Shown: positions 47,801 through 64,000, counted from the stretch's first letter. The stretch: 64,000 bases of DNA from Hyalella azteca (GCF_000764305.2 NW_025936638.1:1-64000); one strand, 5' to 3'. The notes: a model not told the origin generated them from the letters alone. A program made the numbers and translations.

Positions 47801-50800
47801 TGAAAGTTGCCGCAGTAGGTATATTTTTAACAAGGTATACCGTATCTCAAATGAGTTATTTGTGACTATGTTCATAATTTATCATGCAATCATACCAGGC
47901 AAATACTTATTATGAAGCGGACACTGACATGTTAGTGAGTTTGTGTGAGCGACTCTTGGGGGTAAAATCAACTTTATTTGATGCAAGACGAGAGCGCAGC
48001 GTGGGGGCCGGTGAGTTGCCCACCATGCTGGATGGCGTCAGGCTCGTCAGACCTGAGGCAAGAGCTTGATATAATTGTAGCATGAACTCTTTCATCAGAG
48101 TGATATTTTCCAACTAAATTTGAAGGAAACAAAAGAAAAACTAGACTTTTGAATTGTTTTAGAGGCCGAATTTTTACACGGATTTGAGGTATGAAACATC
48201 TTGAAAATAAAATAAGCTAGAAATCACTCATCATCGTGAGTTCTCAATCATTGAGTGGAAAACGGCTAGCAATTTGTTCAAAAAGTTAAATCACCAATCA
48301 TTTAATTGAAACCCGATGTAGTACAAAAAATTATCATCAGAAAAAACAAATGAAAAAGTTAAATTCTGAATTTTTAAGAAAAGACGTTTGTGTAACTTCA
48401 TCGAACATACAGTACTGAGATAATAAAAAGTTCGTCAGTGCCCACCAGCAGGCATGCCGCTAGCCAGGCCGCGGATGCCCCCGCGCTCGGCGCTGTTGTT
48501 TCGTTGATGGTCTCGAAGTGCCTGAAAAATACGCAGAACAAACGCAACCCATGAGGCGGCATAACTGATGCCCAATAGTAAACAAGCTCTAGTGAAATAG
48601 GAGCAACAATTAACCAATTATTATAAAATATACGTGAAATACAACAAATGCATAGCCGTCCATACACATGTTCGATAGAATTCAGTTAGAATTACAGTTG
48701 ATCCTTAGGTTGACCGGGTTGACAATTGATAAAAATTTGAATGCAATGCAAATTAAATTCAAAGTAACTATCAAAAATATTCTGCTTACTTTGAAACAAA
48801 GATTCTAGCAACAAGCTGCATCAGTGTAGCTTAATTTTCTTTATCAATGAATAAAAAAAAAGTGAATTTGGGCAATTAGACCACAGCCAGACTACACCGG
48901 GCGAACCTGTCTGAAGAGAATACAGACTACATCTGGACAACTGACCTGAAGAGACTGCATCATAGTCTGGGATCTGATTTTGGCATAAACAGTGAGCTTG
49001 TCGGAGTGGGAATGCTTGTCCAGCCAGGCCGCAATGAGAGCCAGATCGTCTCGTGCTGCAGCAGGTATAAGCTCTATGCTGGACAGGGCTTCTTCGCTGA
49101 GCTCTGCACATAACGCCTCAAGTTGGTGGTATTTGAGCAGTATATGAACCAAGTAAATCAATGAGACCACAAAATTTGAATAAATTTTATGTTTTTTACG
49201 CAATTGAGTACTGTTTCAAATGAGCAAGAAGTATTTTTGGAATTCACTACTTGAAATACTAACAAATTGAATTTGAATAAGCAGCCTTAAGGATAGCAGT
49301 TGGGCTCATACAAAAAAAAAAAAAAAAAACTGAGTGAAAATGCAAGCATCGTTATTCCTTACAAAAATAAAATAAATGTCTAGATGAAAAATCGAAACAA
49401 TAGTCTTGCAGTTGTTGATTAAATTCAGAACAATATTACGTACCTACATGTTATTGTAATTAAGCACTTTCAAATTTTTTTGGCAGTAGGAGGCAGCCAT
49501 CACTGACCGTCTCCCTCGAGGGCTATGAGGTCAAGAGTCACAATTGGGTTGAGTGGCCGCTGATATTTCTTCAGCTCGTCCCGAAACTCGCGACCGAGAG
49601 CCTCACTGCCGGCATCAAACAGCGTGCACTGTAAAGCAAGTAAAACTTATAACAATGACTCAGTACGCACTGCAGTGAGTGACAGAAAGCGCATTTTCTC
49701 GTCGACGAAAACGTGAAGTCACGGACAGACGGACGGTCAGACAGACGGACACGACGAGCACAATAGGGAATTTTTAGCGCATTTTCTCTTCATAGAAAAA
49801 ATGCACTATTGTGCTCGCCATGTCCGTCTGTCTGTCCGTCCGTGACTTCACGTTTTCGTCGATTTTAGGAAGCGGGCATGCATGTATCAAAGATACGACA
49901 TCCTAGCTCTAATGCACTGTACTAATCGCAACGAAAACTGATTTATGCACGAGAAAATTCGCTTTCTGTCACTCACTGCCGTGAGTACTGAGTTATATTT
50001 TTCCAATAAATGAGAAAATGCGCTAACTAGAATTAAATTATGACCATCAACACGAATAAAAAAGCAGCTATTCCAAATTTTCTGCCCTCTCTCTAATGCC
50101 TATCCTATTTGTAAGAAGAATGAATAACGAAAGGATAATATTAGTTATTAGCTTCATAGTCTTACAATCATAGAAAAAAAATCATGTCACCCATGATAAG
50201 TGTGAGAATTGAGTGTATCAATGAACGAAAATATTTTTAAACCTCATTCAAAATAATTTAACAAGGTATTTTGTTTTCCAGTGAAGCAACAATAACAGTT
50301 AGAAAAATTTTATAGTAATTTCAAATCCTAGAAAAGGAAAAGCAAATCTCACAACATTGCTGAGCTCAACACTCTGTGGGTTGTGTGATCTGAAATAATG
50401 GCAGGCCGCAGCCAGCTGATCCATTGCACGCAGATAGCTGGCAACTCCTCCTCGACTCTCGCTGGGACGACCACTGCGGATTATGGCTTCAGTTTCACCT
50501 GAGGAAGAATGTAGGTGTGGATTAGACCAGAACAAAAACCACAGCTAAAAAGCTTGGTTATCTGGTAAATGTCAGTAAAGATTTAACCAACACACATTAG
50601 AGCAATGAAATTATCAAGCAAAGTTTCATAAGCAGCCAGAGTGCCTAAAAAATTTTAATTAATCATGAAATCCTTAATTTGAACCTGATGATAAACCTGA
50701 TGCTTCTCAGATGGATTTTGATAATACAGAATGTATTCATGAAATTATTGAATGTGGGGAAAACTAGAAGATTAAGGTTTTTATAAAAAACTACCAGCAA

Positions 50801-51950
50801 TCAACACAAAATGTTGAAACTGTCATACTAGCCATAATAGCCTTGACCTATGGTACCTATACGCCAGAATATAATTCGGCAAAAGAACATAATAAAAGTT
50901 GATGAATATCATCTATATACAAGTTAAGTTTTATTTTTAATAATGATTTATTATTTTCATTATTTTCATGATCCATTACTCTTAGGCTGGGATAGAATGA
51001 AGGACATAGTTTAATGATTACCAAAAATAGGAACAATTGAAGAAAATATAGAAAATCAGTTGGCATGCAATAACAGGAAAAAATTTAAGTACTTTCAATG
51101 AATTTGAACTTCCTAGTTCATGATATTGACACACTTAATAATTTAAGGCTCGGACACCAACTATATTATATAGAGACAACTATGATACTAACCAGCAGCA
51201 TTATAAAAAGACAGCACATGATCCAAGGCTGACAGGGTCTTCTCAATGTCTGAAAACAAATCAAATGAACATAACTAACTGCACTTGATCGAATGAATAT
51301 ACTCCTAGTCATAACACACTATAAGTTATAAGCACTTCAAAAACCCCATAGATTGTGAACTAAAGTTTGATTTTGAAGAAGTAGTTCAAAATAATTACTT
51401 TGAATGACATCAATGAACAACTCTATCCATGACTTTGTAACAAACATTACCATTATTTCATCAAATTATTTCAAATAATTACCGATAACCAAACATATAT
51501 ATAAGCTAATTTAGTTGTAACGATGCCAATTTCACATGAAAATGAAATAATTTTCACTATTAAAGGAAAAAATTATTGGTTGACTTCAACAGACTGTGAT
51601 GTCTCCGCTGAAGATTGCCAGTCTGTTGATAAACAGGAAGGATTGTGGTCTCAAGTTTGGCAAGGCGATGTTCAAATGAGTCAAGAATGGTCACCATGCC
51701 TCCAGCTGTTGTACTTGATCGATTCCCTAAATCTTGCAATGCCTTCAGACTCTCCATTTCCTGAAAATAGAAGAACATTTTTAGAAGTAAACCAATAAAA
51801 ATTTGAGATATTTATCAATTTGAATTAGGCTCAGGGCACTGATTGCCCAAGATGATACTTTATCTCAATGAAATTTATTAATAAATTATTACAACGCACC
51901 TTATCAAGACGCTTCAAGACTCTGAATTTTCGTTCTGCAACCTGGTCCAT
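41833..51950 (-). CDS. EXOC7: Exocyst complex component 7 (Exo70)
   Basis: Exo70 binds PI(4,5)P2 and Rho GTPases and helps the exocyst tether secretory vesicles at the plasma membrane. Exons: 51950-51900 (MDQVAERKFRVLKRLDK), 51760-51595 (HRLAKLETTILPVYQQTGNL), 51249-51193 (IEKTLSALDHVLSFYNAA), 50498-50353, 49628-49508, 49103-48946, 48521-48446, 48052-47929 and 47495-47371 (variable Ser/Pro region), 46473-46394, 45880-45749, 45496 to about 45331, a small exon near 44587-44480, 44428-44296 (EYTSALGCILLED), 43606-43390 (FRLNNYNYLLSTL), 42711-42600 (KIRDRDRQILKDRFS), 42359-42226, 41935-41833 (NTEKYVKYTPAEVANLMDKF and end). Phases agree throughout except around the two exons at 45.4 and 44.5 kb, which sit in duplicated DNA. 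The start is set by the conserved helical N-terminus. Confidence 0.93.
43201..43346. mobile_element. Dispersed CGGACAGACGGA-type repeat, single arm
   Basis: Reads ATAACTCAGTACTCACTGCA, then CGTCGACGAAAACG, AGTCACGGACAGACGG and GAGCACAATAG, ending ATAAATGAGAAAATGCGCT. The same modules form the inverted element at 49657-50025. It lies in EXOC7 intron 15. Confidence 0.75.
44471..44570. repeat. EXOC7: 38-bp tandem repeat copied from an EXOC7 exon end and its donor
   Basis: Two full units and a truncated third (38-bp period, CACCTGCAG at 44477, 44515 and 44553). On the minus strand the full units read AATACGCTGTTCTTCGTGCA, then GCAGCTGCAG/GTGGGGGT; that is NTLFFVQQLQ followed by a splice donor; it aligns to the Exo70 segment ILFLQQL. 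The 5'-most unit keeps only CAGCAGCTGCAG plus the donor. Confidence 0.85.
44571..44772. repeat. EXOC7: 37/38-bp tandem repeat resembling the same exon's acceptor edge
   Basis: Five units (GAGTCAYGGGGCAMCACCTG, then TCRTGRGGGGCAGG) with a 37-38-bp period. On the minus strand each gives a C-rich tract, GACAG/GTGGTGCCCCATGACTCA, which looks like an acceptor plus exon start (VVPHDS frame). Confidence 0.8.
45145..45243 (-). pseudogene. EXOC7: Decayed tandem copy of an EXOC7 exon end
   Basis: Minus-strand YWYIRGIASKRRLNVVVKL mirrors AKYTAIATSMRLNVSFKF of the exon at 45496, and the matching continues into GTTGAATCC in both. It has no good acceptor and differs at many sites, so it is most likely a dead exon duplicate rather than an alternative exon. 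Confidence 0.55.
49657..50025. mobile_element. Inverted-repeat MITE in EXOC7 intron 4
   Basis: Left arm GACTCAGTACGCACTGCAGT, then CGGACAGACGGACGGTCAGA and GAGCACAATAG; the right arm inverts the same modules (CTATTGTGCTCGCCATG, then CCGTCTGTCTGTCCGTCCG and GTGAGTACTGAGTTATA). The centre is TAGCGCATTTTCTC. Looks like two head-to-head copies of the 43201 repeat. Confidence 0.8.
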
Positions 51951-52595
51951 ATTGTGTTTGTATTTAATGCCAGAGGTGAAAAGTAAATTTACCTAAAAAT
52001 GCAGACAAGATTATTAATAAAAATCAGAAAGGATAAGATAAATAATTAACTTTGCTTATGGCAACATTTCTTTAAAATACATAATTAAAAAAAATGCAGT
52101 ATAACTTTGGATTCCTGCAATTGCCAAATCTTGAAATAAACTTCAAGGTTATGATGGTGGTAATGATATTTTCTTTGAGGTACCCTAAATATATAACCTC
52201 ATAAATGGGATATGGACATGGAGATCCAAGGTACCTATTCACTTATAGAATAACAAATTCTCATTGAGGTCATGAGGTGCAAGGCAGTTTACTATAGCAG
52301 GCAAAAAAAAAACTTCACAATACAACCAAGTTGTCAGTTCTTGAAAAATTGCAACAAAATTATTTACAAGACCAGAGACCCAGATGTTGCTTTGTAGTTT
52401 GTAAGCATTAGGTATAAAATTAGTGATGACTGAGGACTTTAAGGTTGAATTAATGAGCAGCCAAAATAGAAAGGTGAGGTGGTGGTGGGCTGGTGGCTGG
52501 TGGTTACCGTGGGTAAATAATAGACCTACCTGTCCTACTACAATACTTCTGGCTTTTAATTTTCATTTGTACTCCTGCTAATTCAGGATTGGAAT

Positions 52596-52770
52596 ATCCC
52601 TTCTTGTTTCTGAAATCTCATGGCCAGTAGCCCCAATGGGACAAATTTTCAATACATTTGGAATCTTGCAGCTTGATCATGCACTTTTGTTAACAATTAG
52701 ATATGAGTTAATTCATCTAACAGAAATCGCACAGTTCCAGAAATGGTGAGAAAGCTCAAAGCTCTAGTTT
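52596..52770. repeat. Dispersed repeat family D, copy 3 (reverse)
   Basis: Reverse-oriented counterpart of 26210 and 31975: GAAATCTCATGGCCAGTAG, TTGTTAACAATTAGATA and TTAATTCATCTAACAGAAAT. Confidence 0.6.
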
Positions 52771-53260
52771 CAGCCCTAATGGTAGAACTTTTCCATGCTT
52801 GCTGCTAATAATTTCAGTCCAAACTCCAAGTAGTATAGGATTAATAGCTATAAAATACTAAAAATAGTAATAAATTATTATCCTTTTATATTGACTCATA
52901 TATACTAGCTAAATGGTAACAAATCAGTGCTTGCCTGCAGCCTGATTGGATGTAGGCTAACAATTTTACCTAGTGTCTGGGCACTGCTTCAGGAGAGTCT
53001 GTGTCTGGCTCAGACTCAGCTCAGAGCCAGTCACTCAGTCCCAGTCAGTCTGTCAAACAGTCAAATCCTCAAGGCTCAGGCTGGTCTGCTCTAGCTGCCA
53101 CTAAATTAACTAGAAACTACTCAAACAGTTCAAACTAAAGGCTTCAGTCCTCGACTTGCTTACAGAACACCTTCCGTCACCTTGTACCTTCTAGGCCGCG
53201 CCGCTCGCGCGTAGTAAGCTAAGTACTACTGCACTGCACACTGCACAGGCACTGCCAGAC

Positions 53261-53346
53261 AGTGCCAGTGCCACTGTGCCAGCATCAGCGTGTGCAGTGC
53301 AGCAGTGCCAGTGCCACTGTGCCAGCATCAGCGTGTGCAGTGCAGC
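53261..53346. repeat. 43-bp tandem duplication
   Basis: Two identical 43-bp units, each CAGTGCCAGTGCCACTGTGC followed by CAGCATCAGCGTGTGCAGTG and CAG. Confidence 0.9.
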
Positions 53347-53803
53347 AGTGGCAGTGCCTGTTTGGTGTCTTCTGGCGCTTCTAATTAACGGAAGAGAAAA
53401 CACAAGAAAGCCAGCATAGATCCCGAAACTAGACGGACCTTGAGGTTTAGTCCCGCCACCTTTGGATGAGATTACATATGTACTCGTAATATAAATTCTA
53501 ATTCTCATATAAATTGATTGATTAGTTCGCTAATCAATCAATTTTATCTTGGACTAGTCGCACGTTAATGTTACGCTATAATAATAATGTATCGTGGCTC
53601 AACCGCCCCCCCCCCCCACGAACGTAGCTGAACTGCTGCTGAACCTGAACCACGCCAGCCCATCGCAAACTCCCAATTGCCATTTGCTAACATTCGCTCT
53701 TGAAGTTATGGGCGTCAGATGTTTATGTTGACACTGAAGTAGTAAGTTTCGAACCATAGCACGATGTTTTTTTTGCCTTTATTCAAGGGTCAGAGTAAGT
53801 TAA

Positions 53804-54184
53804 GGGGACCGGCTACCCTAAAATTTTTGGGCTCATTTTAAAGCTTACTTTTTGACGCATCCAACGGTACCATAATCATTCCTCTATGTCGAAAAATGAT
53901 TTCGTAACAGCCACCCGAAGGGAGGGAGTTTTTAGAGCCCTTAACTAAAGCCTATGGGATTAATTAGAAGGCTAGACACACTAAAAAGGAACGTCTGACG
54001 TAAAGCGGATTTCTAAAGTCCCCCTTTTTAGCCGTTTTCTATGAATTTCACGTTTTCTATCAATTTTTTCGAAAAATTCATAGGAGCAAAATGTTATTTT
54101 TTTTTACATTTTACGTATGTATGTGAAGTTTCATGATGATCGAATAATAACTGTAGAAGTTTTTCCGGAGGGTAGCCGGTCCCC
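53804..54184. mobile_element. 381-bp TTAA-flanked MITE (piggyBac-like)
   Basis: Terminal inverted repeats GGGGACCGGCTACCCT and AGGGTAGCCGGTCCCC, perfect over 16 bp, flanked by TTAA at 53800-53803 and 54185-54188. No ORF. A TTAA target duplication is typical of piggyBac-type transposition. Confidence 0.85.
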
Positions 54185-54188
54185 TTAA

Positions 54189-56944
54189 GACAAACCAATC
54201 AATACGAGATAGAACAATCTCAAGGCATGTAAATTAGTAATTTCTCGTCCATGAATAGAGTGAGCAGTTTTACCATTATTTAATGAATGAATCGATGAAA
54301 TTTTTTGATAAAACTGATAGAACTGCAACAGTTGCAACTTGCAGTCATTAACCAGATTGAATGATAAATTTAACCCCAAAGCAAATAGGGTACATTATCC
54401 TGCTGTAATGATCGTTTATTTGTGAATAACATATAGAAGATCAATCTTTTTGCACTATTCTCAAGCCGATCCGCAATAGGCGTTTCTTCACTGTCTATAA
54501 TGAAGAAAAAAGACCAGGGCTTATTTCGCCAAGATTATAAGATCAGCTTTGGCTTTGGATTTGGGGCGCGGTGACTCTGTTCTGAAGAAGGACTTTCCAG
54601 ACTCAGGCCTTTCAACGGCCATCAGCCACGCATCGCATATTCATTTTATTTGTAGGAAGGAGAAAGGGAGACCTAGCCAGGTAGAAGCGACATTAAAGGA
54701 GAGACTAGATGGGTGAGAAAGTTTGCGTTAAGGGTGAGATGTAGAAAAAACAAGGGGAAGATGAATTCAAGAAGGAATTTATATGGTTTATTATTTATAT
54801 ATCCCATTTATTGCACTGTAAACTTTACATCTAAATTAGTTACGTGACCTCTTAGGCTCTGAATGACTATTTGTATTCTATTAATATATTATTGATGCGG
54901 TTATTCTTATTTCATCACTGCTTTGTTTTCCTTACACATCCGGTCTCCATCTTGTCAGCCTCCTCCCCTTCCTCATTCTCCATGCACTCTCGAAAAATCG
55001 CTTTCCCTCTCCCCTCTGTCACACATAAAACATATATCCTCTCTTTTTTCATTCCACCTGTATGTCCGTGCATTCACACTCAAAGCATTTGCTCTCGCAC
55101 AGAACAGTAGGTCTCCACCTCTACTTCCATCATATATGTACTCATACATACCTTGGATCTCATTCATCTTGTACAATTTCAAGCTGTCCTTTCTTTTCAT
55201 TCCTTGCTTCCAAACTCTTAAAGAACATGATTTCACTCTCTTTTCTATTACTTCCATTCTTTGACATACCATTCAATCCCTGTTGCACCCTGTACTGTTA
55301 TCATCCATTCCTCTCTTGGCACCTCATAGGCCGCCTTCAAACTTGATTTAATTGCATTTGTGTTCATCTCGTACATTCGTCTGCGCAAAAGAGTAGAGAC
55401 GCTCATGATCTTTGTATTAAAATTTCATGCAGATTCTTTGGCTCCTCGCAGCACGTAACCAGAACAGCAGTGCACTCCGATGACGATCGTGTCTCATGAT
55501 AAGGATGGCGTATACATACAATTTAGTTTATATTTTTGCATATGCCTTAATAATAACAGTGATCACAGTGAGCGGCAGATTTCCTCAGGTAGTATCAGCA
55601 TAACCTGATGGAGAGGCTACTAACTCGATCATCGCCCTCATCACGTGACAGTGCCGCCGGCATGCAAAGCAGTACGCTCATTTGACAGCTGTGTCCATTG
55701 AAATATTGATGCAAGGTAAAAAAAATCCCGCCAACTCGAGAATTTAAAATCAATCATGGGTTTCACATAATATCATGGATCTCGACTCGTAATCGCAACA
55801 CACACCACTGAATGATACTTTACCGACAATGCACAATCATCACATCAACGAAAAACGTCGTTTTTCATTGAATTAAAAAGTTCATTCTACAAGATTTTTG
55901 TTCCTCATTGTTCGATAAGGACAACTTTAGACGACAAGACTGTAGTCAGAAGTCTGGTACAATATACCTTCTATTTCAGACAAGTTACGTCTATCTTTCT
56001 AATCATTGCACGCAGCATCTTTCTCAAGTTTTTCATCGTCAAAAACCAAGACCTGGGCAGAGACTAACAAATCGAGCAAAACATTGTTGCGACACGAGTG
56101 AACATAGATCGATTTTCAACACATAACATTCCAAGGACTTAGAAAAAGGAAATGACTTTCAATGTTATTTACATGAAATGTATCGAACAGGAAGACCGTG
56201 GCTCACTGACAAGTATTTTACAGCTGAATTTAAATTATTTTCAGCTTAATATTATTTAAACAATAGTGTTTGTTAGGAAATTTTGGATCAGGAATGCGAG
56301 TACACGTTCACGAGGTAATAAAACGATTATCTAGCAGGAATGAATTAATCTAGCGAAGATCTGTTTATCTGACAAAACGTGAAAAGCTAATATTGCTGAC
56401 CATGCTAGCACGGATTATTTAAGCGCGAATTAAAAATTTATACAGCATGGCATTTGAAATAAATTTCATGAAATTTGAAAGAGATGAAGCCAATTTCAGA
56501 AATTTTCAGGAAATTGATGTCAAAGAACTGAAGTGCTTGCTGCTTACATTTCTTCCGAGAATGTTCGGGCTTTGCTTACCAGGCAAAATTTTGAAAGTGC
56601 AGAGGAATGATACTTTTTTTGGTATTATAAAGACCGAAATATTCAATAAATAACAATTCACTTATGTGATGGAAGAAACAGTACAAGTGTGAATTTAGAA
56701 TGATTCGATATGGATATCTTTCAAGCCATAACATTCCTAAACTATAATAAATCCTAACTGCTCATTTGTATTTAACTAAAAATGTTTCGTTTGAGTTGAT
56801 AAATTTATAATATCGAAGCACGATTAACAACCTTCTACCTCAATAAAAGATGTCCACATTTTGTTCAAATGGTGTGCCAAAAATGTATTCTAATTTATAG
56901 TACGTTCGAGGAACGGAACTAAAAGGTATGAATAAAGTAGGGAG
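54189..56944. other. Intergenic between EXOC7 and CDC5L
   Basis: No intact gene; contains a decayed LINE 3' end (54950-55560) and otherwise AT-rich DNA that includes the CDC5L 3' UTR at its right end. Confidence 0.6.
54950..55560 (-). pseudogene. Decayed non-LTR retrotransposon (LINE) 3' end
   Basis: Minus-strand pieces read STLLRRRMYEMNTNAIKSSL, YEVPREEWM, then GSRGGDLLFCARANALSVNA, RTYRWNEKREDICFMCDRGE. The LLFxARxxxLxxNxRTYRW and CxxC pattern is what I know from the post-reverse-transcriptase region of arthropod LINE proteins. The pieces lie in different frames with stops, so it is dead. The family is not assigned. Confidence 0.5.
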
Positions 56945-61482
<4,538 letters not shown>

Positions 61483-61721
61483 GACTGCAGGAGTCTGATA
61501 GTTGAGTTATACAATCAAGTTCAATAAACTAAAACCAGTAAAGAAGCCTATGGAGGAAGAGCAGGACATGAACAAGTCTGGAGATATCAGTCCACATATA
61601 GTAGGAAAGCTGTGGTCTTTCTGAAGAACATTCATTATAAGAGTAATTAATTTTCACAAGCTGCTGTTCATCATCTTTGACATTTTCATAATGACTGTGC
61701 GGGAGTTGACATACAAGCAAA
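61483..61721. promoter_or_regulatory. CDC5L 5' flank
   Basis: About 240 bp between the CDC5L ATG and the left end of the hAT element; it must contain at least the 5' UTR. No core promoter motif was identified. Confidence 0.3.
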
Positions 61722-63788
61722 CAGGGTTGGCAATGATTAAATCAAAATGATTAAATCATGTGATTAAATCACTTGATTTTTTTATAAAAAAATCATGATT
61801 TTTTTGATTTTTTCGATTTTTTTGATTTTTTTGATTTTTTCATATATTTAAAAATATTGAGTGGCAGTCTTTAATTTATATTGAGGTATTGTTATTCATG
61901 GTTTAGTATAAATTTACTATGAGTGACAAATTGGTATATAAACTTGTTGCCTTCAGTGTGTATTAGGTTCCAATAAATGGAATGTTTTTGGTACAGAGGC
62001 ATCAAGAATGCAATACATTGTACGTAGCTAGCAGCTTAGCTAATTCTTATAAGGCTATAAGTAGTCTAACTATTTGACTATTTGTTATATGTTGATTACA
62101 ATATACAATTTAAATGTGTTAGCTAGCTTATACAGGGTGGGGCAGAATTGATTGAACAGTTTTGAGGCGAAATACGAGTAATGGAGGTACATAAAGAAGA
62201 AAGTTTATTTTCCTTAAGATTAGCATAACATACCATTTAAAATACTTATGTTTTGCAAACAATATCAGGAAGATGGTGTTTGTTAGCTGCATCACACTGT
62301 TGGAGTCGTTCTTGGAAGTTTCCTACAGCACGTTCACACATATGGCGAGTTATGGCCATAACCTCTGCTGCAATAATCTGACCCCTTAGCTGTGGTAGGG
62401 TGTGAGGGCGACTTCTGAACCCCTTTCTTTTAGATGTCCCCAAAGAAAGAAATTGCAAATGCTCAAATCAGGTGACCTTCCAGGCCACTGTAAATCACCC
62501 CTCAGACACCAGACCTCCGGGAAACATGCATTTCAAAACATTGAGTGACATTCGAGCTGTGTGAGCTGTAGCCCCATCCTGCTGGAACCACACGCCTCTC
62601 AATGCTTCATTTTCAACAATGTTTTCCATCATGGGCTGCAAGAAATTTTGCAACATTGCAGCATAGCAATCGGAATTCACTGTCATGGTTACTTCCTCCT
62701 CTGAGAACGACTCCAACAGTGTGTTGCAGCTAACAGCCCCCATCTTCCAGATATTGTTTTCAAAACATAAGTAGGTATTCTAAATGGTATGTTATGCTAA
62801 CCTCTAGGAAAATAAACTTTCTTTGTTATGTACCTCCATTACTCTTTTATTTTACCTCAAAACTGCTCAATCGGATCTGCTCCACCCTGTATATTGAGAA
62901 GTTGAGATTGTATTGACCTCTTAAGGCAATTAGAAAGATTTTCCAGCCTAATATAGTATAGTATCTTCGGCATTTAAAAAATAGGCCTGTCGCCGATACG
63001 AGTATTCTAATTAAAATATTTAATTTCAATCTTTAAATATGTGAATTTAAAACTAGAAACAAAACAGTTACAATTACAAGACTATATATAAAATAATTAA
63101 ATGCAGTGAATGGATATAAAATATTTGAATTGTGCACTTGTTTATTTCAAACAGTGTTAGCTTTTCTCATAACTTAAGTCTTGTTTCAAGTCGTATGAGG
63201 TTTGCTTGGTTATCATTCAGTTTATGTTTTGTATTGGTTTATTGGTCTGAATTAAATGGGAACAGTGCAGTCAGTCACTCAGTCACTACTAGTCAGTGTG
63301 TATAGAAGGTAGAGTCTGGTAGATTTATAGGACATAAAACTAGTAGATCTATTGATAGTGCTGTGCACTGTGCTATCAGCTACCTATCTGTTATGTGACT
63401 CTTCAATGTTTAGGAGATCTGCATTCCTGAAGTGTTTTATTATATTGAAGCCAGTTAAATGGTCAATATTTAGCTCATTACCTTGCTTCATACAAACTTT
63501 ACAAAGCTAATGAATAGACTTATCAATAATTGTTCACCCAAAATCCCTAAGTGGTAAACACTTAGGTAACACTAAGTAAGGCAATAAGTGCCCTTTTTAG
63601 CCATCCATTATGATCCATATACTGTTATTGTTAGTAGGCTAATTTCAACATAAAAAATAACACCTCAAAAAGACAAAATAGCTGAAAAAATCAAAAAAAT
63701 CAAATAAATAAAAAAAATCATGAAAAAAATAAAAAAAATCATCGATTTTTGATTTTTTTGATAAAATCAAAAAAAATTGCCAACCCTG
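61722..63788. mobile_element. 2.07-kb non-autonomous hAT element with perfect 8-bp TSD
   Basis: Terminal inverted repeat CAGGGTTGGCAAT, with identical 8-bp CAAGCAAA at 61714-61721 and 63789-63796. Each end continues into GATTTTTTTGATTTTTT-type low-complexity DNA in inverted orientation. No hAT transposase is seen, so it is non-autonomous. It inserted about 240 bp upstream of the CDC5L start and hosts a second element at 62133-62889. Confidence 0.9.
62133..62889 (-). mobile_element. Decayed, deleted mariner-family element nested in the hAT
   Basis: Starts and ends with CAGGGTGGRGCAGA at TA dinucleotides (62131-62132 and 62890-62891); the inverted repeats extend about 85 bp. On the minus strand GVWFQQDGATAHTARMSLNV (62743-62495) is the DDE-domain signature of mariner-type transposases, and AVGNFQERLQQCDAANKHHL (62458-62246) is its C-terminal part. 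The parts are out of frame and the N-terminal DNA-binding region is missing; length 757 bp. Confidence 0.85.
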
Positions 63789-63796
63789 CAAGCAAA

Positions 63797-64000
63797 ATAT
63801 CTTTTACACATTTATGCAAACCAGAGACATTTTTCTATGAAGAATATCTTATTAATAGCCAAAATTAGCAAAATAATTAGTTACATCATAAATTTGGATT
63901 ATTGGATATTCCCTCATTGATGACATGGTATGTTGCCAATACAGAAAATAATACCAACCAGGCATTATTTTTATTATTTATAAGATAATAATATTGTTAT
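63797..64000. other. AT-rich flank, nothing recognised
   Basis: About 200 bp after the hAT target duplication, without a coding or repeat signal. Confidence 0.5.

Larger units (their letters stand above)
51951..53798. other. EXOC7 upstream region
   Basis: Non-coding. Contains dispersed repeat family D copy 3 and a 43-bp duplication at 53261-53346. A CpG-richer patch at 53190-53220 may mark a promoter; no transcript structure can be read. Confidence 0.45.

Noticed and set aside
53191..53508. 105-residue minus-strand ORF
   Set aside because: Covers a GC-rich 43-bp duplication; the open frame results from the repeat and no homology is apparent.
56447..56653. 68-residue plus-strand ORF starting MAFEINFMKFER
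   Set aside because: AT-rich chance frame in the intergenic/3' UTR region with no recognisable family and no splice or expression cue.

Overview
The window is nuclear DNA of an invertebrate animal, most likely an arthropod and possibly a crustacean. It is AT-rich and intron-dense, full of short-TIR DNA transposons and minisatellites, and the SNW1 N-terminus resembles the insect form (VWDRE). The exact species cannot be read from it. Single Ns at 331 and 29651 mark scaffold joins. Six conserved eukaryotic genes were assembled exon by exon. In LSM6, PWP2, SNW1 and CDC5L the exon lengths and phases close to a multiple of three, although one PWP2 junction (exon 13/14) is non-canonical and the first SNW1 exon is inferred. 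Two genes, Abi and the exocyst gene EXOC7, each have a disturbed exon inside tandem repeats. Layout: 62-11138 (-) Abl interactor (Abi), SH3 exon at the window edge, with a very long polyQ exon at 4990-4050 tentatively assigned to it. 12964-13657 (-) LSM6, complete, two exons. 14291-24960 (-) PWP2, 19 exons. 31014-40966 (+) SNW1/SKIP, 11 exons including a 17-nt first coding exon and a GC-AG intron. 41833-51950 (-) EXOC7/Exo70, about 18 exons, tail to tail with SNW1. 56945-61482 (-) CDC5L, seven exons, with an extra acidic C-terminal tail. Functionally, LSM6 (U6 snRNP), SNW1 and CDC5L (Prp19/NTC side of the spliceosome) are splicing factors, PWP2 is an SSU-processome protein, Abi acts in WAVE/Arp2/3 actin control and Exo70 in vesicle tethering. 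They are neighbours, not an operon. The space between and inside genes holds mobile DNA: a 2.07-kb hAT element with a perfect 8-bp target duplication and a nested decayed mariner; a 182-bp hAT MITE caught inside another dispersed repeat whose empty site is visible in two other copies; a TTAA-flanked MITE; several hairpin MITEs; and a decayed LINE 3' end. The most unusual theme is tandem duplication at exon edges: arrays or duplicated blocks that contain a splice junction or the adjoining exon end occur at Abi, at PWP2 exons 7 and 11, and at two EXOC7 exons. Several arrays at the Abi end share a CACGTCAYG-like core joined to different local sequence.
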